A stretch of 64,000 nucleotides of DNA from Batkoa obscura (Eukaryota; Entomophthoromycota; Entomophthoromycetes; Entomophthorales; Batkoaceae), in NCBI GenBank assembly GCA_030770535.1, contig JASVEC010000012.1, positions 186,001 through 250,000 on the forward strand, read 5' to 3'. The notes under the pieces are model-generated. The model worked only from the letters and a program-made list of their open reading frames with translations. It was not told the origin of the DNA and did not search any database. This document shows positions 50,403 to 61,900 of the stretch, piece after piece. A program made the translations under genes and the position numbers. How positions within the stretch are numbered: the first letter of the stretch is position 1; every line of letters starts with the position of its first letter.

Positions 50403-50858
50403 TTAATCAATAGTAATTTGACGTTGTTGTTCCTTAGTTTCTTCCTTTGGAATGATAACTTGTAATAAACCATTATCAAATTTAGCTTTAATATCTTCAG
50501 TCTTAGAACCAGATGGAAGAGTAAAACTACGAGTAAAGCTACCATATTCACGTTCACTATAAGAGATCTCACCTTCATTATGAGTTTTATCTCTTTTAGA
50601 TTCACCAGTAAGGACTAATTGACGTTGATCTTCAGAAACATTGATTTGAATATCTTCTTTATTAAAACCAGCTAACTCGACTTGAACAATAGTTTGTTGG
50701 TCCTTTTTAATCACTTCTACTCTTGGATTTAAAAATTCTTCCCAATTATTGTTAAACTTCAATAATGGTCCTCCATTTCTAAAGCTATGTTGTAACGGTG
50801 ATAGATGTAGATGTTCAAATGGTTGAAGTGAACTTCTTAAAAATCGACTTAATGACAT
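50403..50858 (-). CDS. small heat-shock protein Hsp20, form B (right copy)
   Basis: The 151-residue product is identical to that of 41061-41516, including the unusual N-terminus MSLSRFLRSSLQPF. Alpha-crystallin domain at about 44-143 with GLLQVIIPK and terminal ITID. It shares its promoter with form A at 51381. Only dosage, not protein function, can differ between the copies. Confidence 0.95.
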   Translation of the reverse strand: MSLSRFLRSSLQPFEHLHLSPLQHSFRNGGPLLKFNNNWEEFLNPRVEVIKKDQQTIVQVELAGFNKEDIQINVSEDQRQLVLTGESKRDKTHNEGEISYSEREYGSFTRSFTLPSGSKTEDIKAKFDNGLLQVIIPKEETKEQQRQITID

Positions 50859-51104
50859 TTTTTATTGTTATTATTTGATATAAATTTTTATTTAAAATAA
50901 TTTCAATTTGATTTTATTTATATCTATTTCCTTAATGCTTATTCAAATTCTAAGCATCTAATCTAATGTTTTCGAGTGTCTTCTAAATAAAACTTATTAT
51001 GTATAGCATAAACCAGAACAAAAGTGTTTTATTTTACTATTTCTTTATACTTCCAAATTTGGTAGGATTTTTCTATTTGATTTGATATTCTTGTCCAAAA
51101 GTTT

Positions 51105-51124
51105 CGAAATTGCTAGAAATTTCC
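51105..51124. promoter_or_regulatory. heat-shock element in the divergent Hsp20 promoter (right)
   Basis: Mirror image of 40795-40814: CGAAA-TTGCT-AGAAA-TTTCC on the plus strand, four alternating HSF units with one imperfect. Confidence 0.75.
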
Positions 51125-51380
51125 TAATTTTATAGTACTTTTTGCAAATTCTAAAATTGACGAATAAGACTAGAAGAGAAAACTCTTAGATACAGAATAA
51201 TTGGATAATAATTTGCTTTTAGATCTTTTTTTCAAGTGTGTGTGACGTAATATAAAGAAATTATGAAATTATTGTTACATAATATTGCTATAATGTAGTA
51301 ATATTGTTTTTTGAAAAAGTATATAATAGATGAGAAATCAAAGATAAACAACATAAAAATTTAATCAATTATTAAGTAAA

Positions 51381-51815
51381 ATGTCATTAAGAAGATCAAA
51401 TCAAGAAAACTCATTATTCCATTCATTTGGTGGTGATCATGGATTATTTAGTCCATTATTACATGCTGGCTCTAACTACTTTCAAGACCTTTCACCAAGA
51501 GTTGATGTCTATAGTAAAGAAGATAAAGTAACTGTCCATGCTGAATTACCTGGCTTTAAGAAAGAAGATTTACATGTTGATTTCTCAGATAATTTACGTC
51601 AAATCACTATCTCTGGTACTAAGAAGAGAGATGAAACTCATAAAGAAGGAGATGCTACTTATAGCGAACGTAGCTATGGTAACTTTAGTCGTACTTTATC
51701 TTTACCACATGGCACTCGCGCTGATGATGTTAAGGCCAAGTACGATAATGGTGTCTTAGAAATTATTATCCCACGTGATACTTCTTCAACTCAACGTAAG
51801 ATTCAAATCTCTTAA
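51381..51815 (+). CDS. small heat-shock protein Hsp20, form A (right copy)
   Basis: The 144-residue product is identical to that of 40104-40538. Alpha-crystallin domain at about 36-135 with GVLEIIIP and the terminal I-x-I element IQI. Its TATA-like GTATATAATA lies about 55 bp before the ATG, as in the other copy. Confidence 0.95.
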   Translation: MSLRRSNQENSLFHSFGGDHGLFSPLLHAGSNYFQDLSPRVDVYSKEDKVTVHAELPGFKKEDLHVDFSDNLRQITISGTKKRDETHKEGDATYSERSYGNFSRTLSLPHGTRADDVKAKYDNGVLEIIIPRDTSSTQRKIQIS

Positions 51816-52158
51816 GATACCTCTGCCTATGAGTTTGTTTGCCTTTGTTAATCCTATTTAAATAAAGTTATTTAAAAAAAACTATTTTCTATTTTTCTAT
51901 GATTATTACAAAATTATCAATTTAGATATAATTTTTACTTCTTATAACTATTACCGTTTAATATTACATTGGCTATAAACTGGTATCTACATGTCAATGT
52001 AGTACAGTACAAAAGTAATTCAAAGATGTCTTCAATTGAACATATTATTTTTAATTTCTTTGCTGTAAATGCTGTCTATGGATGGACACTTTCACAAATA
52101 ATAAGAGTTTCATCACTTGAAACTTTGTTACATTAGTATATAAAAAACAAAAAATATA

Positions 52159-52256
52159 GGGGATGTATTTTTTGTTTAACGATTTTACTAACAATTTTTC
52201 GCTCAAATAGTGCTTAAAAAATGGAAAAAGCAATGAAGCCAAAAAAAGCATCCCCA
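52159..52256 (-). mobile_element. MITE copy 13
   Basis: Full-length in reverse orientation, ends GGGGATG and CATCCCCA, left flank TATA, core AAATAGTGCTTAAAAAATGG. Confidence 0.87.
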
Positions 52257-52591
52257 TAAACATAAACTTATTTTAAAGAGGTTCAAAGCTTTTCCAAAAT
52301 TAAATGTTTTTTAGGACAGAGAGCATTGACCCTGAAATGCAGAATGGATGTCAATGCTTTAGCATACTTTATTTTAATGTATGAGGGTTTACTTCAAGGC
52401 TCTGCAAGTTAAAATCTACCTTTTATTTCCCTATTTCTGTTTTTATTGTAACGTTGAAGGATGTACTGTTAAAACAACACCTTATATCCTTTAACTGTAA
52501 TTTTGTATTGATGTTTTAACATGAATATTCTAAATGCTCCTAATAAAAAGACACATAATAAAAATCAACTATAAAAGAACAAAACAAACTA

Positions 52592-52690
52592 TGAGGATGT
52601 ATTTTTTTGTTTAAGAATTTTACTAGCACTTTTCCACTTAAATAACGCTTAAAAAATAGAAAAAGTAATGAAACCAAAAAAAACACCCCC
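52592..52690 (-). mobile_element. MITE copy 14
   Basis: Reverse orientation, ends TGAGGATG and CACCCCC, TA flanks. It lies immediately 3' of trypsin 2, so it may fall in that gene's 3' UTR. Confidence 0.85.
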
Positions 52691-52715
52691 TATGATAAAA
52701 TAATTTTACTAAAAT

Positions 52716-53498
52716 TTAAGAATTTTGTGAAATGAATGATCTAAAAGCAGAGGTACGAGCCCACACAGTAGGTACCCCTCTATTAGCACAAGGTTGGCCA
52801 AAGGAAGTAGTACCAATTAAAACTGGACGACCATTAGCACCAGTAGTAAATAAAGGACCTCCAGAATCACCATTACAAGCATCTTTACCACCTTCAGCAG
52901 CAGCACAAACTTGTAAGTTAACATCAACGTTGACACCATTGCTAGTCCAATAACTAGCACAAGTATTTTTATCAACAAGTGGGATACTAACCTCTCTTAA
53001 CACTGGAGAGGTAGAGCCACCAGCTCGAGTAACACCCCAACCAGCAGCTAACACTTTAAGACCTGTTTGTTGACCATAAGTACCATCATCCAAATCAATG
53101 CTACCAATATCTACAGAAGCTGGAGTAGCTAATTTCCAAATAGAAACATCGTTGGTGAAACGGTTTGGATTATAACTTGGATGATTGATGATACGAGAAA
53201 CACGGATAGATTGGCCACCTTCAGCACCAGCAGTTTGCTGAAGATTATGACGATGTACATTAACGGTGTATGAAGATACGGAACCTTGAGAACAATGGGC
53301 AGCGGTTAATACGGTATTCTTGTTTAAAATAATACCACCACAGTTATGGCGACCGTTAACTTGTAAGGATACTAACCATGGATATTTGAACTTTGGGGAG
53401 ACTTCAACACCACCAACGATACGATCGTCTTCAGTTTGTGGAGCTGAATGGATAGAACTGAAAAGAGTAATGAGTACAATAACTGATTTGGTAAACAT
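52716..53498 (-). CDS. secreted trypsin-like serine protease 2 (S1 family)
   Basis: 260 residues, intronless. Leader at about 1-18, propeptide ending EDDR26, mature start IVGG. Catalytic triad His68 (LTAAHC), Asp117 (TNDVSIWKL) and Ser212 (GDSGGP). Asp206 at the base of the S1 pocket predicts cleavage after Arg/Lys. Compared with trypsin 1, most changes are in surface loops (residues 70-105 and 180-200), with no gaps. The codons are richer in C-ending forms (for example ACC, GTC) than nearby genes, suggesting high expression. TATA box on the minus strand at about 53560-53570. Confidence 0.95.
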   Translation of the reverse strand: MFTKSVIVLITLFSSIHSAPQTEDDRIVGGVEVSPKFKYPWLVSLQVNGRHNCGGIILNKNTVLTAAHCSQGSVSSYTVNVHRHNLQQTAGAEGGQSIRVSRIINHPSYNPNRFTNDVSIWKLATPASVDIGSIDLDDGTYGQQTGLKVLAAGWGVTRAGGSTSPVLREVSIPLVDKNTCASYWTSNGVNVDVNLQVCAAAEGGKDACNGDSGGPLFTTGANGRPVLIGTTSFGQPCANRGVPTVWARTSAFRSFISQNS

Positions 53499-53820
53499 TG
53501 TTTTAATATTTTTTATTTGAAAAAAATAATTAATGCTGTTATATTGTTCAGTTAATCCATTTATATAGTATCAACTAATGCTATACTGGACCCTTTCCAA
53601 CCTAATGATCGATTCATGTTATAGATCATCGTTATACTTTGTTCCAATGGACCTGAGTTAGTCTGCTAATTGATGGAAATATTATTAGTGAATGATCCTT
53701 AGCTATTACTAAATCTAAATTTGGCAGATCAGATGTCAATATCATATGTCTTTAATTATTCATTGTACTTGTTATTTCAATAGTTAGTTCACTATTATCT
53801 ATAGATAATAAAACTAAGGT
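53499..53820. promoter_or_regulatory. upstream region of trypsin 2
   Basis: On the minus strand it carries, in the same order as trypsin 1, TAATAGTGAACTAAC (about 53782-53797), GACATATGA (53742-53750), CATCTGAT, TATAACATGAAT (about 53611-53622) and the TATA box ACTATATAAAT. Distances to the ATG agree with those in trypsin 1 to within about 10 bp. Confidence 0.65.
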
Positions 53821-56356
53821 TTTTATGTTTAATTAATAAGAGGATTATTCGACTAACAGCCCCCCTTCTCCTTTCTTTACAAGTAGAACTTAATTTCTTA
53901 TATAAATTGTAGCTTAAAATAAACTAATTTATTTAAGCTCTCCCTTTATAAAACATCAAACAAAACAAAACTAGTTTGGAATTTTGAAAACTTGATTATA
54001 ATAAAATTATTATAAGCCCTTATTAATATCAACTATTTTCTACACTTCAACCTAATAATATTGTTATAAAATTAAAGTCAAACAAAATAATTTTTTTATA
54101 TTTTAAATTGAAAAATAAACATCCTCTAATTTTTGTTTCTTATTTTTACTTTCACTTTCACTTTCAAAACCACCTAAATTGTCTTCAAATAATAAATACT
54201 ATAGAAATACATTACTTCAGCTATCTATTAATGATTATTTGTTAGTAAACCTTAAGTATGTATTTTTAAAACATTGTCAATATAAATTTTATAAAAGAAT
54301 TTGAAAAATAAACAAAACTTAAATTAATTACGAATCTCTGCTCTTCAGTTTTGTGGACCATTTATAGAGTCTACATGAAAATTTTGTTTGATCTTGACTC
54401 TCTTAGCCCCCCAGGGTCTTCCCTCTTCGTAGAATGGAAGATTATGTGGAAGTAAGGTTTTGCCCATTTAATGGCGCGACTCTCTTAGAGTAAAAGGACG
54501 TGAATTCTTGGGCAATTGGCTTCATTCCCTCATATTGTTCTGCTAACTTTCTTATTTTAATAAAACACAGGAGGGTCTTCCGTTTCAAGAACTTAAAATA
54601 ACTAGTAAAAAAATTATTAAATTATCATAAATTGTTTAGTTTATTTTCGAAAAACATGACTGAGACAGCGTTTATTATATTATATTAATATCTATCAAGG
54701 AGACCTTTAGTTATAAAAAAAGATATGCACTTAGAGATCAAAGAACGTTGAATTCCAGCAACAACTATTATGGAAATACTAAAGACCCCCTTGAACTTAT
54801 AGTTTTTTTCTGATTTCAGCTGATTAGGTTTAAAATCAATACGATGCTATTCTTTAATCAGATAAATTTTCCACTATAAAAAGTATATATGTAGAGAAAA
54901 GGACTAGGTGGGAAACTAAAGACTAGTTTTCGGTATTTTCAATGGATGATCTAGATAATTAGAGTATCAGTTAATGGCAGTTAAGAATTATAAAAGAAAG
55001 GGAAGTCAAATATAAAAAATTAAATTATTTATTTAAGGCTATAAAATTAGAAGAATTAGAAATTTAACTTTATAAATTTTTGTTATTTTTATTGTTTGTT
55101 TAACTATTGAAAGTTTTCTTTATTTCATTATGTAAGACTAATTACACTGATATGATTTTTATGTTAAATAGTATTAACCATTTTAGAAACTATGAATTCT
55201 TAATTAAAATACTTTATTGTAAATAATCAACTTTGATATGGGGGTGTTTTTTTAGTTTCATTAATTTTTCCATTTTTTAAGCGCTATTTGAGTGGAAAGA
55301 TTGTTAGTAAAATTCTTAAACAAAAAAATACATCACTATATAAAAGACGTGACGATAATTACAAAAAATGAGTATCATTTCAGCTAAATGATGATGGGTA
55401 CATTAAAAAATCTACTTGTAAAATCAATCATTTTCTTAAATCTCGAAAGAGCCAATCAACTCCAAATGTCTTATTTAGGGAAATAAAACAAAAACCAGAC
55501 ATTAAAAATAAAAAACAAAAGCAAGAGATTGAAAAGCAGAAAATATTAAGAAATAAGTCTAAGCTACTTCAAAACCTGCTTTATACAAGTTGATTCAGAT
55601 AAAAAACAAGATGAGGGAATAGAGGAGCTAGAGCTGTAATTAACTGGCAACTTTGCGTGGTAAAAGCAAAGGCACTAAAAACAAGCTATGATGATATAGA
55701 TACCTTTATTGAAAATAAAGTTATAAGTTTTAATTTGTTTAATGCAAGCTCGTGTTAAAAATTCATTTAAGACTTTAAAAAATACATTTTTTAGCCCACT
55801 CTGAATATTAAAGTGATACTGAGATAGTCTATCTATCCGATTTCCCAGCTTTTTCCATTATCTATAGCTATTTTACTATGGTTTTAGTAGTAGGATTTCC
55901 TGTCTATTTTGGTAAGATTTTGTACCTTAGACAAAGATGTCATTTATAAAGTTCTATCCAGTCTTTACAGCTCCCCAATAGCTGTTTTCTGGTCAGCCTC
56001 TATCATAAATAAGTATTATCTATTACAAATAAAGTAAAGCATATAACGATATATAGTAACAAAAGTTAACTGCTTCAAATTTTCCATTTCTTAACCTTGA
56101 TATCGCAAGGTTCTTTGGTAAATGAACCCCTCCCCTACTATTAATCATTAGTAATAACTGAAAGCCTATTAATATTAGATTCATCAATAGAATTGACCTA
56201 AAAGCTATAGTATATTGAAAATGATGCTAAATATCTGTAACTAGAGCTAATTAACTAATTTTTTTGAAATGGGTGGTTTTATTTTATGTTAAAGAGAGAT
56301 AAAGAGATTAATGATAAAATGTTTTAATATTTGAAAATTATAACGCTATAATTTGC
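53821..56356. other. gene-free stretch with MITE copy 15 and an open relic
   Basis: MITE copy 15 and, just after it, an open stretch at 55372-55593 (73 codons, including LNDDGYIKKSTCKINHFLK) with no start and no family match. A less AT-rich patch at 54340-54600 repeats GACTCTCTTAG and GGGTCTTCC twice each, unexplained. Confidence 0.45.
55239..55338 (+). mobile_element. MITE copy 15
   Basis: Full-length, left end TGGGGGTG after TA, right end altered to CATCACTA. Core AAGCGCTATTTGAGTGG intact. Confidence 0.87.
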
Positions 56357-58915
56357 TTAATATTCGTAAGTTCCGTAAGATGGATGTGGGTCAACAATCT
56401 CGGTAGCATAACCATAATCGTAACTAGCTGAGGTAGTTACATCAGTGGTTGAAGTAACGCTATAAGTGGTGGCTGGGGTAGATTCAGTTGATGAAGTAGT
56501 TTCATAAGTAGAAGTAGATTCAGTTGATGAAGTTACATCAGTGGTTGAGGTAATTTCATAAGTAGAAGTAGATTCAGTTGATGAAGTTACATCAGTAGTT
56601 GAAGTAGTTTCATAAGTAGAGGTAGATTCAGTTGAACTAGTTTCTGAGGTAGTTCCGTAATCGTAGGTGTTTGAAGTTTGAGTGGATGAAGTTACTTCAG
56701 TGGTAGAGGTAGCTGGAGTAGTAGTTTCATAAGTAGAAGTAGATTCAGTTGATGAAGTTACATCAGTGGTTGAAGTAGTTTCATAAGTAGAAGTAGATTC
56801 AGTTGATGAAGTTACATCAGTGGTTGAAGTAGTTTCATAAGTAGAAGTAGATTCAGTTGATGAAGTTACATCAGTAGTTGAGGTAGTTTCATAAGTAGAA
56901 GTAGATTCAGTTGATGAAGTTACATCAGTAGTTGAGGTAGTTTCATAAGTAGAAGTAGATTCAGTTGATGAAGTTACATCAGTGGTTGAGGTAGAACCAG
57001 TGGTGCATGGAGTGGAGGAGGTTACATCAGTAGTTGAGGTGGCTGGAGTAGTAGTTTCATAAGTAGAAGTAGATTCAGTTGATGAAGTTACATCAGTGGT
57101 TGAGGTAATTTCATAAGTAGAAGTAGATTCAGTTGATGAAGTTACATCAGTAGTTGAGGTAGTTTCATAAGTAGAAGTAGATTCAGTTGATGAAGTTACA
57201 TCAGTGGTTGAGGTAGAACCAGTGGTGCATGGAGTGGAGGAGGTTACATCAGTAGTAGAGGTAGCTGGGGTAGTGGTTTCATAAGTAGAAGTAGATTCAG
57301 TTGATGAAGTTACATCAGTAGTAGAGGTAGCTGGAGTAGTGGTTTCATAAGTATGAGTTGATTCAGTACCAGTGGTTGAGGTAGTTACATCAGTAGTAGA
57401 GGTAGTTTCATAAGTAGAAGTAGATTCAGTTGATGAAGTTACATCAGTGGTTGAGGTAGAACCAGTGGTGCATGGAGTGGAGGAGGTTACATCAGTGGTA
57501 GAGGTAGCTGGGGTAGTGGTTTCATAAGTAGAAGTAGATTCAGTTGATGAAGTTACATCAGTAGTAGAGGTAGCTGGAGTAGTGGTTTCATAAGTATGAG
57601 TTGATTCAGTACCAGTGGTTGAGGTAGTTTCATAAGTAGAAGTAGATTCAGTTGATGAAGTTACATCAGTGGTTGAGGTAGAACCAGTGGTGCATGGAGT
57701 GGAGGAGGTTGCATCAGTGGTAGAGGTAACTGGGGTAGTGGTTTCATAAGTATGAGTTGATTCAGTACCAGTGGTTGAGGTAGTTACATCAGTAGTAGAG
57801 GTAGCTGGAGTAGTGGTTTCATAAGTATGAGTTGATTCAGTACCAGTAGTTGAGGTAGTTACATCAGTAGTAGAGGTAGCTGGAGTAGTGGTTTCATAAG
57901 TATGAGTTGATTCAGTACCAGTAGTTGAGGTAGTTACATCAGTAGTAGAGGTAACTGGGGTAGTGGTTTCATAAGTATGAGTTGATTCAGTACCAGTGGT
58001 TGAGGTAGTTACATCAGTAGTAGAGGTAACTGGGGTAGTGGTTTCATAAGTATGAGTTGATTCAGTACCAGTAGTTGAGGTAGTTACATCAGTAGTAGAG
58101 GTAGCTGGAGTAGTGGTTTCATAAGTATGAGTTGATTCAGTACCAGTAGTTGAGGTAGTTACATCAGTAGTAGAGGTAACTGGGGTAGTGGTTTCATAAG
58201 TATGAGTTGATTCGGTACCAGTGGTTGAGGTAGCTGGAGTAGTTACTGGGGTAGAAGATGAACCAGTAGAGTAAGTTACATCAGTGGTTGAGGTAGCTGG
58301 GGTAGTTTCGTAAGTAGGAGTTGAGTGGCACTTCTTGATAGTACGAGTAATGACATGGCATTTTCCTGGGGTGGTTTGAGTAGTTTCAACTGGAACAGTA
58401 TAAGTAGCAGTTGAGGAAGTTTCAGCTGGAACAGTATAAGTAGCAGTTGAGGAAGTTTCAGCTGGAACAGTATAAGTAGCAGTTGAGGAAGTTTCAACTG
58501 GAACAGTATAAGTAGCAGTTGAGGAAGTTTCAACTGGAACAGTGTAAGTAGCAGTAGTGCTAGTTTCTTCTTCGCAGTCTTCATCAGTAGTAGTAGTTTG
58601 GCTAGTAGTTGATGAAGTTACACTTGATGAGGATCCAGTTTCATAAGTTGGGGTTGAAACAGTTGAAGTGGAAACTGAGGAAGATACGCTTGATGAAGTT
58701 GAGGTGGTGACTTCGTAACTTGGGGTTGAAACAGTTGAAGTGGTTGATTCGGTTGATGAAGTGCTAGTTTCATAAACTGGGGTTGAAACAGTTGATGAAG
58801 AAGTGACTTCGTAAGAAGGAACTTCAACGTTGTATGAAGGAACTTCATAAGTAGCACTAGCGGACAATTGTCCAGTGATTAAAGCAACGCAAACGGCAAT
58901 GAGAGAGGATTTCAT
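56357..58915 (-). CDS. secreted Ser/Thr-rich tandem-repeat protein (mucin-like)
   Basis: 852 residues, intronless. Signal peptide at about 1-21 (MKSSLIAVCVALITGQLSAS). Then a region rich in YEVPSY/YETSTSS, a DEDCEEE segment, about five 12-residue repeats of the form TSSTATYTVPVE, and a short Cys-containing stretch GKCHVITRTIKKCHS. The bulk consists of two interleaved repeats: a 25-residue unit (TTTPATSTTDVTTSTTGTES plus THTYE) and an 18-residue unit (TTSTTDVTSSTESTSTYE). Four SSTPCTTGSTSTTDV segments add one Cys each. It ends with a Tyr-rich tail (YDYGYATEIVDPHPSYGTYEY) and no hydrophobic GPI signal. A heavily O-mannosylated wall or extracellular protein is inferred. Confidence 0.85.
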   Translation of the reverse strand: MKSSLIAVCVALITGQLSASATYEVPSYNVEVPSYEVTSSSTVSTPVYETSTSSTESTTSTVSTPSYEVTTSTSSSVSSSVSTSTVSTPTYETGSSSSVTSSTTSQTTTTDEDCEEETSTTATYTVPVETSSTATYTVPVETSSTATYTVPAETSSTATYTVPAETSSTATYTVPVETTQTTPGKCHVITRTIKKCHSTPTYETTPATSTTDVTYSTGSSSTPVTTPATSTTGTESTHTYETTTPVTSTTDVTTSTTGTESTHTYETTTPATSTTDVTTSTTGTESTHTYETTTPVTSTTDVTTSTTGTESTHTYETTTPVTSTTDVTTSTTGTESTHTYETTTPATSTTDVTTSTTGTESTHTYETTTPATSTTDVTTSTTGTESTHTYETTTPVTSTTDATSSTPCTTGSTSTTDVTSSTESTSTYETTSTTGTESTHTYETTTPATSTTDVTSSTESTSTYETTTPATSTTDVTSSTPCTTGSTSTTDVTSSTESTSTYETTSTTDVTTSTTGTESTHTYETTTPATSTTDVTSSTESTSTYETTTPATSTTDVTSSTPCTTGSTSTTDVTSSTESTSTYETTSTTDVTSSTESTSTYEITSTTDVTSSTESTSTYETTTPATSTTDVTSSTPCTTGSTSTTDVTSSTESTSTYETTSTTDVTSSTESTSTYETTSTTDVTSSTESTSTYETTSTTDVTSSTESTSTYETTSTTDVTSSTESTSTYETTTPATSTTEVTSSTQTSNTYDYGTTSETSSTESTSTYETTSTTDVTSSTESTSTYEITSTTDVTSSTESTSTYETTSSTESTPATTYSVTSTTDVTTSASYDYGYATEIVDPHPSYGTYEY

Positions 58916-61900
58916 TTTAAATTATGTATATAGTAAATTATTTATATAAAATTGAACTTTTTATAAACCACCAAATTAAATATTTATATTTAAAGAGTAA
59001 AAAAATAAATTGAAATTGCTATTCTTTATATACTTTTAAATTGATGTAAATTAATTTCAAGTATTATCTGGTAATAACTTTTAGTAGTAACTTTGTTATA
59101 GTGGTTGATGTTCCAAATTAATCCAAAAATTTATTTTAATAGGTTAAGCGCACTTTGTAGTACAACCAAAACCGAGGTAATGGAATATTTCTTACATATT
59201 TAGGCTGCAATTCAATCCCTCTTTTAAGAACATTTTATTAAGAGTTTAATTTTAGAAATTACACATTAACACAGAAGAATTTCTTCCTAATGATCTCACT
59301 ATCGGCTGTAGCTTTGAGCTTATTGGTTCCCTTGTATATAATTAATTTCGGATTCAAACTCAAACTAATCATTTAAGTTTCTTCCCTTAATGCATCAAAT
59401 TCAATTGGAGTAAAAAATATGGAGAATTAGAACTTCCTTTTACCATTACAGATAAATGTTTTTATCCTTAATTAATTAATGTCTAATTTACAATTTATTA
59501 AAACGAGTTAATAAAACTATATGGAGCCATTAAAACTACTACTAGTTCCATATTAAAGCATCTACTAGACATAATAAACTAAAATATACAGTTAGCCATA
59601 TTTAAATGTGAAAAGGGCAAAATGAAAAATGATTTTGACTCTTGTATTTAATTAAAGTTTTATTTTTAATTATTTTTTATTGATTTACAAGAATTAATAA
59701 AAAATGATGAATAAAAAAGATAAAAATAAATGTGGCTTAGAAATTCAAAGTCGGACTTTCCAAAAATAGATCCCGTATTAATAGATCTTTTATTTTATTC
59801 TTCCTACAACCCCAGGTTTATTTGAACCACGATAGTATAACCTTTTATTAAACTTGATTTTACGCAAACTTTACCATAGACTAATAGTTATATACAAACT
59901 ATATGATAAAAAAATGATCTGCAACAGAAATCTCGATAACATCTCTACCGCTAGCCTATTTTAAGTGTACTGTGCGTAGTAAACTGGAGTTTAAAGAAAC
60001 TAGAGGTTGGAATATTTATTTACTATCAAGTCTACAAGTCTCATTTTTTAGTTATATAGTTTGATGTTGCTAAATAGTATATATTTAATTAATAGTGCAA
60101 ATGTATCAAAGTTTATTACACTTTATACGCTTTTGCCGTTCTATCACTTTATTTTTCTATTAACTCTATAGTGTATTTTGTATATTTTGTGCAATAGAGT
60201 TATAAGCATCTTATATTAATAATAATAATATAATAAATCCTACTATAACATATTTCCCATTAATACTTAGTTAAGGATCTAAACTTGTAATATTTGGTCA
60301 CTTAGTTGAAACTAAAAAGTCATTATTTTTGGTACCCAGAAATTAATGATTAAAAAGCTTTATTAAATCATGAGATTTATTCTTTTGCTATCAAGTTACT
60401 AAGTTCAAAATTTTAAATTTACAGAATTTATTTTACCATTTATTATACCATAGCCCACCACTGTTATTGAGTTTTATAATTTACTCATTATAAAAATAAA
60501 CTTATTATATAATAATTATATAATAGTTATCTCTTTTATTATTATTCTTTAAAGATAGTTTTATTCTATTTTAACTTTTGATTTTCACCAACACTAGTAG
60601 CTTCACCCAACCCAACCTCAACTTAAAGGAACCAAATGATAAAAAGTTTGAATATTATAAACTTAAAGAATATATTGCTAAGATTCTATTTCCATTTTCA
60701 ACTAAGAACTTCCTATTTGTTTATTACTATTACAATCCGAGCTCAGCGTTATTGAAAGTATATATAACCTAAATTTACTATTTTGTTGTCGTTTTTCGCT
60801 ATCCGTTTTTATGTTGTGTTAAATCATTTAGTTTTATTGGATTTATTATGAATGTCAGTTCTCAATCAATTTATTAGCCATATATGCGTGGTAGTAGTTT
60901 AACTTATTTAAAGAATAAAATTATGTAGAACTTTGCCTAAATTTTTCTATTAAATTTGTTCTATTTGACCATAGGTAAATAGGCTTTGTATAGGCTATTT
61001 CTCTTATGGTGTACTTAATTATAATCAACCATGAACTATTTTAACATTAGCAATTCAAATAATACACTGTCACTAAATGATTATTAGAATAAACAAATAT
61101 TTTTTTAAAAGATGGACCCTTACATCCAAGACTTAAGAAAGTAAAAAATTCGAAAGAATTAGAAGTATTTCCTAGGAGCTTTCCAGAGATTCACTATTAG
61201 CGTTAAGACATTTGGAAACACAGCATGATTCTCCCCCCCAAGAATAATAAATTTTACATGATTTTTTCATGACATTGAGTATAGTTAACTGTTGTTTTTT
61301 TGAAGACTTTTATAAATCATCAAGAATGACATAGATAACTCAAATTTACTCTTTCTTATAAAATATAGAGAATTTCTAGCATTTATAAATAGATCTTGAA
61401 TGTAACAGCTAGCTTCCTATTACTCTACATATAATTTAAAATAAAAAATATCAATTAATAAGGGATAATAGCAATAAATCGATTTCATATGAAGCTTGTA
61501 ACAGCAACAGTCAATTATAACAATATATACAATCTTTTAATAAAACTATTTATAGCTCATAAGTAATCTAAATAAGTTTTATTCGGATCAAGTTGTGAAT
61601 TTAGTAGAATTAAAATCATACTTACAACCATAAAAATTGTACAGTAACTTCCAAGGTTTTTTGTGAACCTTATTAATCTAACATTGAGGTAATTGTTTTC
61701 GAAATGATCATACTCTTTACTATTATATATTATAGTTTTTTTCAGCAATTAAGTTCTTGAAAGTTATGAAACACTTAAATTTATAAAAAATAAATGAAAT
61801 GATGACTTACCATTACTTTATAGCTGAATATCATGACCCTCTAATATTAAAAAACTATGTTTGCTTTATAAAAAGGTACGACAATAGTTAATAATTAATT

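Larger units (their letters stand above)
50326..51866. repeat. right arm of the 1,541-bp inverted repeat
   Basis: Reverse complement of 40053-41593. The arms are separated by 8,732 bp. Breakpoints are sharp: TATTTAAA continues differently on the inner side (AATTGAT against CATAATTC) and AATAAA on the outer side. Confidence 0.93.
51867..52715. other. intergenic with two MITE copies
   Basis: Holds MITE copies 13 and 14, the latter ending 25 bp from the trypsin 2 stop. No gene recognised. A 70-codon minus frame at 52051-52263 overlaps MITE 13 and is not supported. Confidence 0.6.

Noticed and set aside
52716-53498. Trypsin 2 as the inverted partner of trypsin 1 in the Hsp20 palindrome
   Set aside because: The identical arms end before either trypsin. 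Trypsin 1 is inside the spacer and trypsin 2 outside the right arm, and they differ at many residues, so their duplication is older and separate.
54340-54600. Repeated GACTCTCTTAG and GGGTCTTCC words
   Set aside because: Only two copies each, no consistent spacing or inverted arrangement, so no element can be defined.
58276-58857. Leu/Gln-rich minus-strand frames
   Set aside because: These are frame-shifted readings of the Ser/Thr-rich repeat gene and repeat with the same period.
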